DNA of 64,000 nt, taken from Chitinophagaceae bacterium. GTDB taxonomy: Bacteria > Bacteroidota > Bacteroidia > Chitinophagales > Chitinophagaceae. The notes beneath the pieces are model-generated. The model was given only the letters and a program-made list of their open reading frames with translations, was not told the origin of the DNA and searched no databases. Below, one piece after another: positions 51,494-60,490 of this stretch; position 1 is the first letter of the stretch; every line of letters starts with the position of its first letter. The position numbers and the translations under genes are program-made. The stretch spans positions 124,001 to 188,000 of the forward strand of contig JAHBTL010000004.1 in the NCBI GenBank assembly GCA_019638615.1, written 5' to 3'.

Positions 51494-52918
51494 TCAATCA
51501 ATATCCCACCACACTTTTGCATTAATATTATCACCTCCCATGCTCTCGGCACCTTTTTTATAATTTTCAGGATTGTAAATATCCTGGTCCGCAGCATATA
51601 ATAAACGGGCCGGCATTTTGCCTTCATTCAGCATAGAAGTAGTTACCGGTAATACGGGGTAGCCCGTTCTGCGGTATTCAGCCCATTGCTGGTAATCGGT
51701 AAAATAAAGCGCAAGATATTTATGCAGCAAGATCCTTTCCGGGCTTCCGTCATAAGCGGCCAAAGGCGCATCAAAATAACTGTCGGGCACTGTTGTTTTT
51801 GTCCATAATTCAATGGCAGCTTTTACCCCTTTTTTATAATGTTGTTCTGCATCTGCGATGTGTCCTTTTTGAGCCAGCTCAGCCTTAATAAATTCCACTT
51901 CTGCATACGACAGTATGGGGATAATCATTGGAGTAATAACCTGCAGGTTGTTCATATACGATGGAGAATACTGGAAAGCATTCTGGTCATCATACCCGGC
52001 GGGTATGCCTTTATATCCTATGGCTACACCATTGGATTTTGCTTCTGTAACATACACCGGTCTGCGTGGATCATTCAATGCGTTCAGCGTTTCAATAAAA
52101 AATTCGCCTACAGAATGCTGGGTACTAAAGTCAAGCGGCCTTGGCCAGGGAGTAAGATTGGGTGTAACACCTGTTATATTAAAAACAGCCGCCTCTGAAA
52201 GTTGCTCTATTATCGGGTATTTGACAGGATCTGCAATCATCGCTACCATCTCCTGGTACGCATTGGTGCGAACATCAGAAACCCTCAGTAACAATCTTAA
52301 TTTGAGAGAGTTGGTGAACTTCTGCCACAATTTTGAATTATTATTGAAAAGCAGATCTGTTCCATAAGACATGGCGGTACTATGATCGTACAACGAATTG
52401 GCTCTCTCCAGGTCTGATAACAACTTTTCATAAATGGATTGCTGTGTGTCATAAATAGGTTGCAGGATACCATCTTCAGATTGTGAAGCTGTGGAAAACG
52501 GGATGTTGCCAAAACAATCGGTGAGGTTAGAATATATCCAGGCGTTCAGCGTTAGCGCAATTGCCGTATAGTTGCTGGCATTGTTCTCCTCTGCAACCCT
52601 CAGCATTTCCCTTATGTTCTTGGCCCATTTATAACCGGCATTCCATATAGAGTTACCTGTTGATTCCAGTATCTCATACCGTTGTACTCCGCCATAGTAT
52701 TGCGGGTAGTTTAACTGAACCTGCATCAGTTGGTCTGTAATATTATAATTATTACTGGCATTATTGGATACCATGTTATACACGATCTCATTCAACAGGG
52801 TGCCGGGGCTTATCTGATTGATGAGATTGGGATTGGTATTCAGCTCCTCAAAACCTTTGTCGCAGGAAACAAAAACCGTCAGGGTAACTGCCAGTATAGA
52901 TATCTTCAAGCTTTTCAT
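51494..52918 (-). CDS. SusD-like_2 type nutrient-binding lipoprotein
   Basis: 474 residues. The leader ends in a lipobox Cys (VFVSCDKGFEELN). It has NTNPNLINQISPGTLLNEIVYNM, TDQLMQVQLNYPQYYGG, ALTLNAWIYSNLTDCFGNIPFS and LSYAEVEFIKAELAQKG (each in part), typical of the SusD-like_2 branch rather than the RagB branch. It binds the ligand at the surface for the SusC encoded 30 bp upstream. Members of this branch often occur with phosphatases or peptidases, in line with the two phosphoesterase genes that follow here. Confidence 0.94.
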   Translation of the reverse strand: MKSLKISILAVTLTVFVSCDKGFEELNTNPNLINQISPGTLLNEIVYNMVSNNASNNYNITDQLMQVQLNYPQYYGGVQRYEILESTGNSIWNAGYKWAKNIREMLRVAEENNASNYTAIALTLNAWIYSNLTDCFGNIPFSTASQSEDGILQPIYDTQQSIYEKLLSDLERANSLYDHSTAMSYGTDLLFNNNSKLWQKFTNSLKLRLLLRVSDVRTNAYQEMVAMIADPVKYPIIEQLSEAAVFNITGVTPNLTPWPRPLDFSTQHSVGEFFIETLNALNDPRRPVYVTEAKSNGVAIGYKGIPAGYDDQNAFQYSPSYMNNLQVITPMIIPILSYAEVEFIKAELAQKGHIADAEQHYKKGVKAAIELWTKTTVPDSYFDAPLAAYDGSPERILLHKYLALYFTDYQQWAEYRRTGYPVLPVTTSMLNEGKMPARLLYAADQDIYNPENYKKGAESMGGDNINAKVWWDID

Positions 52919-52948
52919 TGTTTAATTTTTCTTTAAATAATGATTTAA

Positions 52949-55900
52949 TTAAAATTCAACTTTAAGATTACAGCCATACGATGCGGTATAAGGCATGGGC
53001 GTTATCTCAATCCCCGGCACAAATACAGTACCATTCATAGTGCCTGCTTCCGGATCAAACATGGGGAATTTATCGAATACTGCCAGGTTCCTCCCAAACA
53101 CACTGAAAGACAGGTTTTCCATACGCCATTTCCTGATCATTGTTTTGGGGAAGTTATAGCTAAGTGCTATTTCCCTGATCTTAATAAATGAAGCATCGAA
53201 GGTTCCGGATTCAGGTGTTGTATTGTAATATTGAGTGTAATAAGTCTGCGTATTGATAGGTGTGGTGTTTGGTACGTATTTATTATCAGCATCCAGTACT
53301 ACACCTTTGCCGATGATCGTTCCTTCATCACGGCCGGGCAGGGTATTAGCCAGAGTGCCCGCCCAGGAAGCCCGGTTATAGGTTCCGGAAAAAATGAGAC
53401 CTTTGTATTGCCCGTCAAGCGTAGCGCTTAAGCGGAAATTTTTGTATCGGACCGTATTGGAAATACCGGCTCTCCAATCAGGCGTGGTTCTACCGATATA
53501 TTCTTTTTTACCTGTTTTTGTAGGCACGCCGTTTTGATAAACAATATTGCCTCCAGGATCTCTTACAAACCTGATGCCCCACAAATCGCTGGTGGTGCCT
53601 CCTACGGTTGCAATAAGAGAGCTTATCCAAACATCAGTAAGTGTTTGTTGTTCCAGGTTATCGGTAAGCTCCATTATTTTATTACGATTGGCAGACCAGT
53701 TTACCGTAATATTCCAGTCCAGATTCTTTGATTTTACAGGCGCCCCGGTCAATACAATTTCTGCACCCTTGTTCCTTACTTCGCCGGCATTGATCACTCT
53801 GCTGCTATAGCCGGCGGTAACATCGGCAGGTAATGAGAGTATCTGGTTTTTAGTGCTGGAAGCATATACGGTAACATCAAGTCCCAGGCGGTTATTCAAT
53901 AATCGTAGATCAAAGCCTGTTTCCCAACTGGAAGTGATTTCGGGTTTCAGGTTTGTATTAAATAAAGTAGCGGGTACTATAGCTGAGCTTGGAAATCCGC
54001 TCTGGCTGTAGTATTTGGATGTTTGATAAGGCACCGCATCGCTCCCCACCTGTGCATAAGAAAGCCGGTATTTAAAGTAGCTGATGGGTTCTGCCATGTT
54101 GAATATATCCGACAAAATAACACTGCCGGTAACAGAGGGATAGAAATAAGAATTGTTTTGGACAGGCAATGTGCTCGACCAGTCATTCCTGCCTGTTAAA
54201 TCAAGGAACACCTGGTTCTTCCATGATAAAGACGCCATACCGTAAAAACTGTTTATTTCCTTGAGCGCATCATTGGCTTTAACCAAAGGATTGTTTACAC
54301 CATTGGACAGCTTATAAACATCCGGAACGATCAATGCGTCTACCGATGACATTACATCCCTGTGCTCATACGACATGTGGTTGCCACCACCCACGATCTC
54401 GTAGCTAAAATTCTTTCCCACCTGGTCTTTGTATGTCAACAAAAAGTCTGCATTGATCTCCCTGCTTGATATGTCCTGCCGTCCATAATAACCACGAGGA
54501 TATTTTTTGCTTGAATATCCCCGGTGCGTTTCTCTCAACTGGGTTAAAGAGTTCATTGAAACCCTTCCCATAAAAGACAGCTTCTCTGTTAGTTTAACAT
54601 CGGTTCTTACATTGCCTATTAACTGGTCGCTGCTTAAAGGATTGGTTTCGATATAGGTTAAAAAGTAAGGATTGGAAGACCAGTCTGAAAACGGGTTCAG
54701 TTGCACTAATCCTTCCTGGCCTTTTTGCCAGATGGGCTTATACCAGTTGATATCAACATTAGGCATTAAAAACATCAGGAAATAGCCCAATGAACCATTG
54801 CTTATGCCCAATGCCGGAAGGTTATCGCTGTTCCTGTTATTATAATTCACTGCTGTGGCAATCTTGATCCTGTTAGATATCTGGTAATTAGCGTTAAATG
54901 AAACGCTGTTCTTTTTAAAGCCCGTATTGGGCACAATGTATTTGTTATCCGTATGTGTCAGGTTCAACCGCATGGAACCATTCTCATTCCCTCCCTGCAG
55001 GGAAACAGCATTCTCCGTAGTTACACCGGTATTAAAGAAGTCCTTCATATTGTTTTTGTAAGGTTTCCATAAAGTTCTTTCGGCTCCCTGGCTTTGTGTT
55101 TCAGGATCATACTGGTAATAGTATTGCCCTTCGAACTTCGGGCCGAAAGCTTCAGGCGTATTGGTGCTGGGCCCGTCATCCGAATTTCCCCATGAGTAAT
55201 AAGGCTTCCCTTCACTGTTAAGGCGGGCGATTCCACCAGCGCCGTATTCGTACTGGTAATCCGGCCAATTGATTATCCTGTCAATAGTAACACTTGAATT
55301 AACAGCAACACCCAGCTTTTGATTTTTCTTCCCTGATTTTGTAGTGATGATCAATACACCATTCGCTGCTCTGGAGCCATAAAGCGCTGCTGCAGAGGGG
55401 CCTTTTAAAACTGTTACGCTTTCAATATCCTGCTGGTTCAATTCCGATATGGAATTACCGTAATCAACAGGGGCATCCGTGCCGTAGGCAGCGCCCACAT
55501 TATTTCCATAAGATGTGGTTTCCTGGTTCATAGGAACACCGTCTACCACTATTAATGCATAGTTAGCTCCTATATTTAGTGAAGAAGTGCCCCGAAGCTG
55601 TATCTTCTGGGAATTGATCGGGCCGGTACCTCCTGAAATGATATTTAAACCGGCTACCTTACCCATCAAGCCGGAAGACCAGTTTGTAGCCGGCGCTGTG
55701 GAGAGCGCTTCAGCTTTAATGGTTTGCTGCGCATATCCGAGTTTCTTTTCATCTCTTTTGATACCCAGCGCAGTTACGATCACGTTGTCCAGCTCTTTTG
55801 AAAAGCTTTTTAGCCGTACATCTATATGCAAAGGCTTGTTATCTACGGTAACTTCTTTTACGTAATCGTTATACCCTACAAAACTGATGGTAATGATTTG

Positions 55901-56401
55901 TTTTCCTTCTTCCATTTCGATAGAAAAAAAGCCTTTATCATCACTTTTAACAGATTTGCCCTTTACGGAAACAGTAGCTCCGGTAACAGGATCATTGGTA
56001 TCTTCATCGAGTATTATACCGGTAATAATGCTTTCTACTGTTCCAGAAACCAATCCCTGTACCAGATATATTTTTTTGATCACATACGCTGAGCCTATTT
56101 TTTCAAGCTTCAGCGGAAAATTTTCTATAAGCTTTTGCAAGACCTCATCTACAGATTTGTCTTTAAACTCCTGCTGTGGTACACTCAGCCCTTCTATGTC
56201 TGTTTTATTATAAGCTATAGTATAGACGTAAGCTGTTGCTAAACGAACTTTATTAAAGGCGGCCTGCAAAGACCCTTCTTCTATTTTTAGCGATATCACA
56301 TTACTATTGGCCGATACACTGTTAAAATAAAAGGTAAGGGAGATAAGAAGGATCTTTTTAAAGCATGAAAGCGTTAGTTTTTTGTTTCCAGTCTTTCTCA
56401 T
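52949..56401 (-). CDS. SusC/RagA TonB-dependent receptor with STN signalling domain
   Basis: 1150 residues from the ATG at 56401 (open 72 bp further upstream). Domains: signal peptide, STN (~35-110: ISLKIEEGSLQAAFNKVR, FKDKSVDEVLQKLIENF), CarboxypepD_reg (~120-205: ITGIILDEDTNDPVTGATVS, KGFFSIEMEEGKQIITISFVGY), plug (~215-360: VIVTALGIKRDEKKLGYA, VLKGPSAAALYGSRAANGVLII in part) and a barrel ending in CNLKVEF. The STN domain can signal to the FecR/sigma pair encoded just upstream (56628-58373). It transports the ligand captured by the SusD-like_2 protein. The phosphoesterase genes downstream hint at a phosphorylated substrate. Confidence 0.96.
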   Translation of the reverse strand: MRKTGNKKLTLSCFKKILLISLTFYFNSVSANSNVISLKIEEGSLQAAFNKVRLATAYVYTIAYNKTDIEGLSVPQQEFKDKSVDEVLQKLIENFPLKLEKIGSAYVIKKIYLVQGLVSGTVESIITGIILDEDTNDPVTGATVSVKGKSVKSDDKGFFSIEMEEGKQIITISFVGYNDYVKEVTVDNKPLHIDVRLKSFSKELDNVIVTALGIKRDEKKLGYAQQTIKAEALSTAPATNWSSGLMGKVAGLNIISGGTGPINSQKIQLRGTSSLNIGANYALIVVDGVPMNQETTSYGNNVGAAYGTDAPVDYGNSISELNQQDIESVTVLKGPSAAALYGSRAANGVLIITTKSGKKNQKLGVAVNSSVTIDRIINWPDYQYEYGAGGIARLNSEGKPYYSWGNSDDGPSTNTPEAFGPKFEGQYYYQYDPETQSQGAERTLWKPYKNNMKDFFNTGVTTENAVSLQGGNENGSMRLNLTHTDNKYIVPNTGFKKNSVSFNANYQISNRIKIATAVNYNNRNSDNLPALGISNGSLGYFLMFLMPNVDINWYKPIWQKGQEGLVQLNPFSDWSSNPYFLTYIETNPLSSDQLIGNVRTDVKLTEKLSFMGRVSMNSLTQLRETHRGYSSKKYPRGYYGRQDISSREINADFLLTYKDQVGKNFSYEIVGGGNHMSYEHRDVMSSVDALIVPDVYKLSNGVNNPLVKANDALKEINSFYGMASLSWKNQVFLDLTGRNDWSSTLPVQNNSYFYPSVTGSVILSDIFNMAEPISYFKYRLSYAQVGSDAVPYQTSKYYSQSGFPSSAIVPATLFNTNLKPEITSSWETGFDLRLLNNRLGLDVTVYASSTKNQILSLPADVTAGYSSRVINAGEVRNKGAEIVLTGAPVKSKNLDWNITVNWSANRNKIMELTDNLEQQTLTDVWISSLIATVGGTTSDLWGIRFVRDPGGNIVYQNGVPTKTGKKEYIGRTTPDWRAGISNTVRYKNFRLSATLDGQYKGLIFSGTYNRASWAGTLANTLPGRDEGTIIGKGVVLDADNKYVPNTTPINTQTYYTQYYNTTPESGTFDASFIKIREIALSYNFPKTMIRKWRMENLSFSVFGRNLAVFDKFPMFDPEAGTMNGTVFVPGIEITPMPYTASYGCNLKVEF

Positions 56402-56627
56402 ATAATCGTTTTTAAACTTTGTTGTTAATATTATGAGCTTTTGATTGATCGAACTCAAAGGGTAGCATCTCATATATTCTTCATAGGATCACTTCAGTAT
56501 GCTCTGCTATTATTCATTTTAAAGAAGCCAATACAATCCACCCCGGCAAGAGCATTTTTTATTCTCCTTCCGGTATTTGAGCCTTTATCTTACTTATTAT
56601 ATCATTCAGGATATTTGTATGACGTCA

Positions 56628-57725
56628 TTACTGAAGTATTACAGTACGTTCATCTATCCATTGATATTTATAGTGCGTTACCGAACAAAATACAGCAACA
56701 ATTTCCTGTGGTGATTGTTGTTTATTAAAGTTCAGACTGGCATCAGTAGCTGAATAGATATTTTTACCTGTTTTATTTATAAGGGATATTCCAAACTGAT
56801 TATTTAGCAATGCGCTTAAATCCGAGATAGACATCGCATCATATGTCCAGACATCCATTGCTGCTGATGAGCTGTCTTCTGTTCGTTCATTAATTGTTTT
56901 GGTGGTAATTACTGCACTGGCGCTTGTCCTGTTATAAATGATCTGCTCACCTTTTGTCAGTGTTCCCAACAACGCTTCACCTTTATGCACCTTAACGACC
57001 CCTTCTGTAACCAGTAAGCTGGTAGATATAGCATTGTGATAGCTGTTTATATTAAAGCTGGTGCCCACCACTTCAACTACCAGGTTATCAGGCAGCATTA
57101 TTTTAAACGGATGCCCGGGATCCTTCGTTACTTTAAAAAATCCTTCACCGGAAAAAATGATATCCCGCTGGTTTTTAAAATCTGACGCATACTCAAGGGT
57201 AGTATTGGCGCTCAGCTTCACTTCTGAGCCGTCGGGAAGTAATATCTGCTTGTTTTCCGCCGGGAATGTCTGTACAACAACCTGATCCTGGCTGCCGGAT
57301 CCTTTGTTATTGAAAAAGAATACATATCCGGAAGCCAGCAGTAAGATAGCAGCAGCGGCTGCCCGCCATTTTGTAAAAAATAATTTTCTGTATGCCGGCT
57401 GGTCTCTTTCAATATTAATACTGTGGTCTGTTGTTTCATTAAGAGTTTCCTGCGCTGCAGCTGGTTTTGTTCCGGGTAATTGTTGAGAGATAGAAGTCCA
57501 TACCTGATCTCCAAGTGATTTTTTATTATTCGGGTGAAATTCAGAAAGTCCTGCATCCAGTGTCTCGCCATTGTTAAGCCTGTTGAACAGGTATTGATTA
57601 TTAGGCGAAGATCGTACCCATTCCTGCAGTTGCTCCCATTCTTCAGCACGGATGGTACCCTGGCTGTGTTTATATAGCAATTGAGCAATCTTTTCCTGGT
57701 CTGTCACAGTAGTTTTTATTTTCAA
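56628..57725 (-). CDS. FecR-family anti-sigma factor
   Basis: 365 residues. The start codon appears to be TTG at 57725; no ATG lies near the conserved N-terminus. The cytoplasmic part (~1-115) contains EEWEQLQEWVRSSPNNQYLF, the membrane helix is ~123-139 (AAAAAILLLASGYVFFF), and the periplasmic FecR domain has EVKLSANTTLEYASDFKNQR, IIFSGEGFFKVTKDPGHPF, VVEVVGTSFNINSYHN and the C-terminal DUF4974 segment ending VTHYKYQWIDERTVILQ. It connects the STN-SusC at 52949 with the sigma factor at 57789. Gene order and strand support one regulated operon. Confidence 0.93.
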   Translation of the reverse strand: MKIKTTVTDQEKIAQLLYKHSQGTIRAEEWEQLQEWVRSSPNNQYLFNRLNNGETLDAGLSEFHPNNKKSLGDQVWTSISQQLPGTKPAAAQETLNETTDHSINIERDQPAYRKLFFTKWRAAAAAILLLASGYVFFFNNKGSGSQDQVVVQTFPAENKQILLPDGSEVKLSANTTLEYASDFKNQRDIIFSGEGFFKVTKDPGHPFKIMLPDNLVVEVVGTSFNINSYHNAISTSLLVTEGVVKVHKGEALLGTLTKGEQIIYNRTSASAVITTKTINERTEDSSSAAMDVWTYDAMSISDLSALLNNQFGISLINKTGKNIYSATDASLNFNKQQSPQEIVAVFCSVTHYKYQWIDERTVILQ

Positions 57726-57788
57726 TACGATTGAATGGGGAAAACTGACCAGAGAAAACAGAAATATTTTTAAAATCCTGTAAAATAA

Positions 57789-58373
57789 TTAAAACAGCTC
57801 GTTAAGCTTCACCATCATAAATAACAGAACAAACTGCTTTTCAAGGGAGCGGCGCAATATCTGTATAGCATTAAATTTTTGATTTGTCACTGTACGTGTC
57901 GTAATACCCAATCTGGCAGCAATCTCCGCCGGTTTAAGCCCTTCTTCAAAAGACAAGAGAAATACCGTTTTCATCTTTTCGGGTAATTTTTCTACTTCTG
58001 CATATATCAGTTGCATATAATGCTCCTGTATTTCAACCCAGCTGAAATCAGGCTCCTTTTCATCATTCAGCTCTCGCGTCAATTCTTTCTGCCGTTCTGT
58101 TTTTACTTTTATATGCCTGAGATGATCAAAGCAGGCATTTCTCACTGTTATTTTCAGGAATGCCTCAATATTAGCAAGGCTTTCAAATTGAGATCTCCGG
58201 TTATATAATTTGATAAAACTATCCGATGTGACATCCTGCGCATCCTGAACTACTGTTAACCATCGTCTTGCATATTGATACACAGGAAAAAAAAGACGGT
58301 CATAAATTTTCTTAAAAGCACGCTCATCCCCTTCACGGAAAAGTTGCAGCAGCACGTTAGAATCGGTCTCCAT
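57789..58373 (-). CDS. ECF sigma factor of the phosphoester SusCD operon
   Basis: 194 residues. Region 2: DERAFKKIYDRLFFPVYQYARRW, DAQDVTSDSFIKLYNRR (in part). Region 4: LPEKMKTVFLLSFEEGLKPAEIAARLGITTRTVTNQ in outline. It is the first gene of the minus-strand operon sigma-fecR-susC-susD-phosphoesterases and would direct its own operon when the SusC signals binding. Upstream, an inverted repeat CCTGATAC-n10-GTATCAGG (58528-58553) lies ~155 bp before the start. Confidence 0.93.
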   Translation of the reverse strand: METDSNVLLQLFREGDERAFKKIYDRLFFPVYQYARRWLTVVQDAQDVTSDSFIKLYNRRSQFESLANIEAFLKITVRNACFDHLRHIKVKTERQKELTRELNDEKEPDFSWVEIQEHYMQLIYAEVEKLPEKMKTVFLLSFEEGLKPAEIAARLGITTRTVTNQKFNAIQILRRSLEKQFVLLFMMVKLNELF

Positions 58374-58726
58374 TTTGACAATATTATTCAGCGGTTAAAT
58401 TGTCTATTGGCATAAAAGTAAAAAAAATGAAAACACTTATTTCTCCTTTCCTGATTGACAACAAAAAGGTAATATGGTGATTCCGTTTTTGATTCTGCAT
58501 TTGCCTGTGCTTTCATGTGCCATCGTTCCTGATACAATCATTGGTGTATCAGGGATCAACATAGTTGCAGGAAGGATCAGGAAAATGAAAAATAAAACAG
58601 CTCTCTTAATAAGAGGCGCTGTACCGGATTTCTATACCTGATATTCAAGCCAAATAATAATGTAATATAATTAAACAAAATTATTTATTAAATTAAATAT
58701 TTTTAAACTCCCTGAAGTTAAGCCGG
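58374..58726. other. Gap upstream of the sigma operon, no gene seen
   Basis: The AT-rich stretch near 58660-58715 and the inverted repeats CCTGATAC/GTATCAGG (58528-58553) and ACAGC-CTCTT/AAGAG-GCTGT (about 58598-58621) are the only structures seen. A minus-strand TACTTTTA (near 58420) is a weak -7 match for the sigma gene. Confidence 0.4.
58528..58553. promoter_or_regulatory. Perfect 8 bp inverted repeat upstream of the sigma gene
   Basis: CCTGATAC and GTATCAGG separated by ten bases. It could be an operator or a small hairpin; there is no direct evidence of function. Confidence 0.3.
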
Positions 58727-58992
58727 AAATTACGGCTAAAAACTTTTAACCACCCACGAAATGCCAACTATTACAGCGCATGACGGTACTATTATGACAT
58801 TGACTACTCAAAGATGTTAAAGTCGGTATAGAACAGAGAGTAACTTTTCTCAACCGTATGTGCGACCTTACGGCATCGGGCTTTTGCACTGCTGAGACGG
58901 GGCCTTGAAAATATAAGGAATATAGGAAATGTTCCTAACAAATAGAAGGGGCTGCAGATCTATTGAAGCAGTACGGGATGGAAGGGGTGTGA
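58727..58992 (+). pseudogene. Decayed, internally deleted copy of the gluconate 2-dehydrogenase subunit 3 family gene
   Basis: This segment aligns by eye with two parts of the intact gene at 40767-41399. The first is around 40936-41007 (shared CACCCACGAAATG / CGCCCACGAAATG), the second 41197-41399 (shared GATGTTAAA, then TTGAAGCAGTACGG and ATGGAAGGGGTGTGA at the end). About 190 bases between these parts are missing, and the frame is broken by indels and internal stops (for example TGA near 58905 and TAG near 58943). No remnant of the GMC partner gene is seen upstream. The following sequence also resembles that after the intact gene, so a larger block was once duplicated. Confidence 0.85.
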
Positions 58993-59152
58993 TACCTGGT
59001 TCAAGCTGCAGGTTCCTGGTTATAGATTCCCGGAATTGGTAATTTATAGCCTATGGTTTGCAGTTTCTTGTCATGAATAGCTATCCGCTTTCAGCCCATA
59101 GCATTTAGTAACAACAAACCATAAACTATAAATCTCAGACCATAAACCTCTT
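58993..59152. repeat. Degenerate word-repeat tract after the pseudogene
   Basis: Words such as GCAGGTTCCTGGTTATAG, TATGGTTTGCAGTTTC, GCTATCCGCTTTCAGCCC and CATAAACTATAAATC (each in part) repeat up to the stop of the minus-strand alpha-oxoamine synthase gene. GCTTTCAGCC is shared with the tracts at 13233 and 25891. Confidence 0.65.
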
Positions 59153-59153
59153 T

Positions 59154-60410
59154 CTACGCGTCTGCCATCGCCGGTATCTCTGCTACTTTGTAAGCGCCGG
59201 CGTCTAATTTCTTCTTGGTTTCTTCAAATGCGATCAGGGTTTTTTCAATGTCCTCCTGTGTGTGAGAAGCTGTGGGTATCAGGCGGTATATGATGTGTCC
59301 TTTCGGTATAACGGGGTATACCACTATGGAGCAGAAGATGCCGTAATTTTCCCGCAGATCCATTACCATCGCGGTGGCTTCTTCCACACCGCCTTTCATA
59401 TATACAGGCGTTACAACGGTATCGGTTTTGCCAATATCAAATCCTTTTTCTTTCAACCCTTTTTGCAGCGACAACGCGTTCTTCCACAGCTTTTCTTTCA
59501 GCTCAGGATATGAGCGCAACAGTTCCAGTCGCTTTAAATTGCCAAGCACTAATGGCATGGGTAGGCTTTTTGCGAATATCTGGCTGCGGATATTGTACCG
59601 TATATAGTCAATAATGGTTTTATCGCCCGCTACAAAAGCCCCGATCGATGCCATGGATTTAGCGAAAGTAGAAAAGTAAAGATCGATCTGATCCTGGACG
59701 CCCTGTTCTTCGCCGGCGCCTGCACCGGTTTTACCCAATGTGCCAAACCCGTGCGCGTCATCTACCAGCAGGCGGAACCGGTATTTGCTTTTAAGCGCTA
59801 CAATTTCTTTCAGCTTGCCCTGGTCGCCGGCCATACCGAACACACCTTCGGTAACGACCAGTATGCCGCCTGTTTTTTGTTTTTCTGTTAATGCATTAGC
59901 ACGCTGCAACTGTTTTTCAAAATCGGTTATATCATTGTGCTTAAAAACAAAACGTTGCCCTGCATGTAGGCGCACACCATCAATAATACAGGCATGACTT
60001 TCGGCATCATACACAATTACATCGTGCCTGCTGCACAATACATCAATCATGCTTACCATACCCTGATAGCCATAATTCAATAATATGGCGTCTTCTTTCT
60101 GTTCGAATGCGGCGAGTTCTTTTTCAAGCTGCTCGTGATGATTGCTGTTGCCACTCATCATCCGGGCGCCCATAGGCAACGCAAGCCCGTATTTTTCCGC
60201 TGCTTCAGCGTCGGCTTTACGAACCTCAGGATGATTGGCGAGTCCCAGGTAATTATTAAGACTCCATACAACTACGTCTTTGCCGCGAAATTTCATGCGG
60301 CTCGAAATTTCTCCGTCCAGCTTAGGGAAAGCAAAATAGCCATGCGCTCTTTCACGGTGTTGGCCTAAGGGCCCATAATTCCTTACCAGTCTTTCAAAGA
60401 TATCTGCCAT
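59154..60410 (-). CDS. Alpha-oxoamine synthase family PLP enzyme (serine palmitoyltransferase/2-amino-3-ketobutyrate CoA ligase type)
   Basis: 418 residues. Family motifs: VVVWSLNNYLGLANHPEV, GLALPMGARMMSGNSNHHEQLE (in part), LNYGYQGMVSMIDVL, RLLVDDAHGFGTLGKTGAG, and YFSTFAKSMASIGAF with the PLP-binding Lys. These enzymes condense an amino acid with an acyl-CoA. In Bacteroidota close relatives include serine palmitoyltransferase for sphingolipids, cysteate acyltransferase for sulfonolipids, and glycine acetyltransferase; motif reading does not separate them. It stands alone with a good promoter upstream. The opening 'IFERLVRNYGPLGQHRERAHGY' (given in part) is a conserved Bacteroidota feature. 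Confidence 0.85.
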   Translation of the reverse strand: MADIFERLVRNYGPLGQHRERAHGYFAFPKLDGEISSRMKFRGKDVVVWSLNNYLGLANHPEVRKADAEAAEKYGLALPMGARMMSGNSNHHEQLEKELAAFEQKEDAILLNYGYQGMVSMIDVLCSRHDVIVYDAESHACIIDGVRLHAGQRFVFKHNDITDFEKQLQRANALTEKQKTGGILVVTEGVFGMAGDQGKLKEIVALKSKYRFRLLVDDAHGFGTLGKTGAGAGEEQGVQDQIDLYFSTFAKSMASIGAFVAGDKTIIDYIRYNIRSQIFAKSLPMPLVLGNLKRLELLRSYPELKEKLWKNALSLQKGLKEKGFDIGKTDTVVTPVYMKGGVEEATAMVMDLRENYGIFCSIVVYPVIPKGHIIYRLIPTASHTQEDIEKTLIAFEETKKKLDAGAYKVAEIPAMADA

Positions 60411-60452
60411 AATAGTTATGTATAATTAAGTAAATCAAAGTTCAATGGCGCG

Positions 60453-60482
60453 CAAAAATAAACCAATTTAGTGTTTTCACAA
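60453..60482 (-). promoter_or_regulatory. Consensus Bacteroidota promoter of the oxoamine synthase gene
   Basis: On the minus strand TTG (60482-60480) is followed after exactly 19 bases by TATTTTTG (60460-60453), matching the -33/-7 consensus TTG-N19-TAnnTTTG. It lies 42 bases before the ATG at 60410. Confidence 0.7.
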
Positions 60483-60490
60483 GACGCGCA

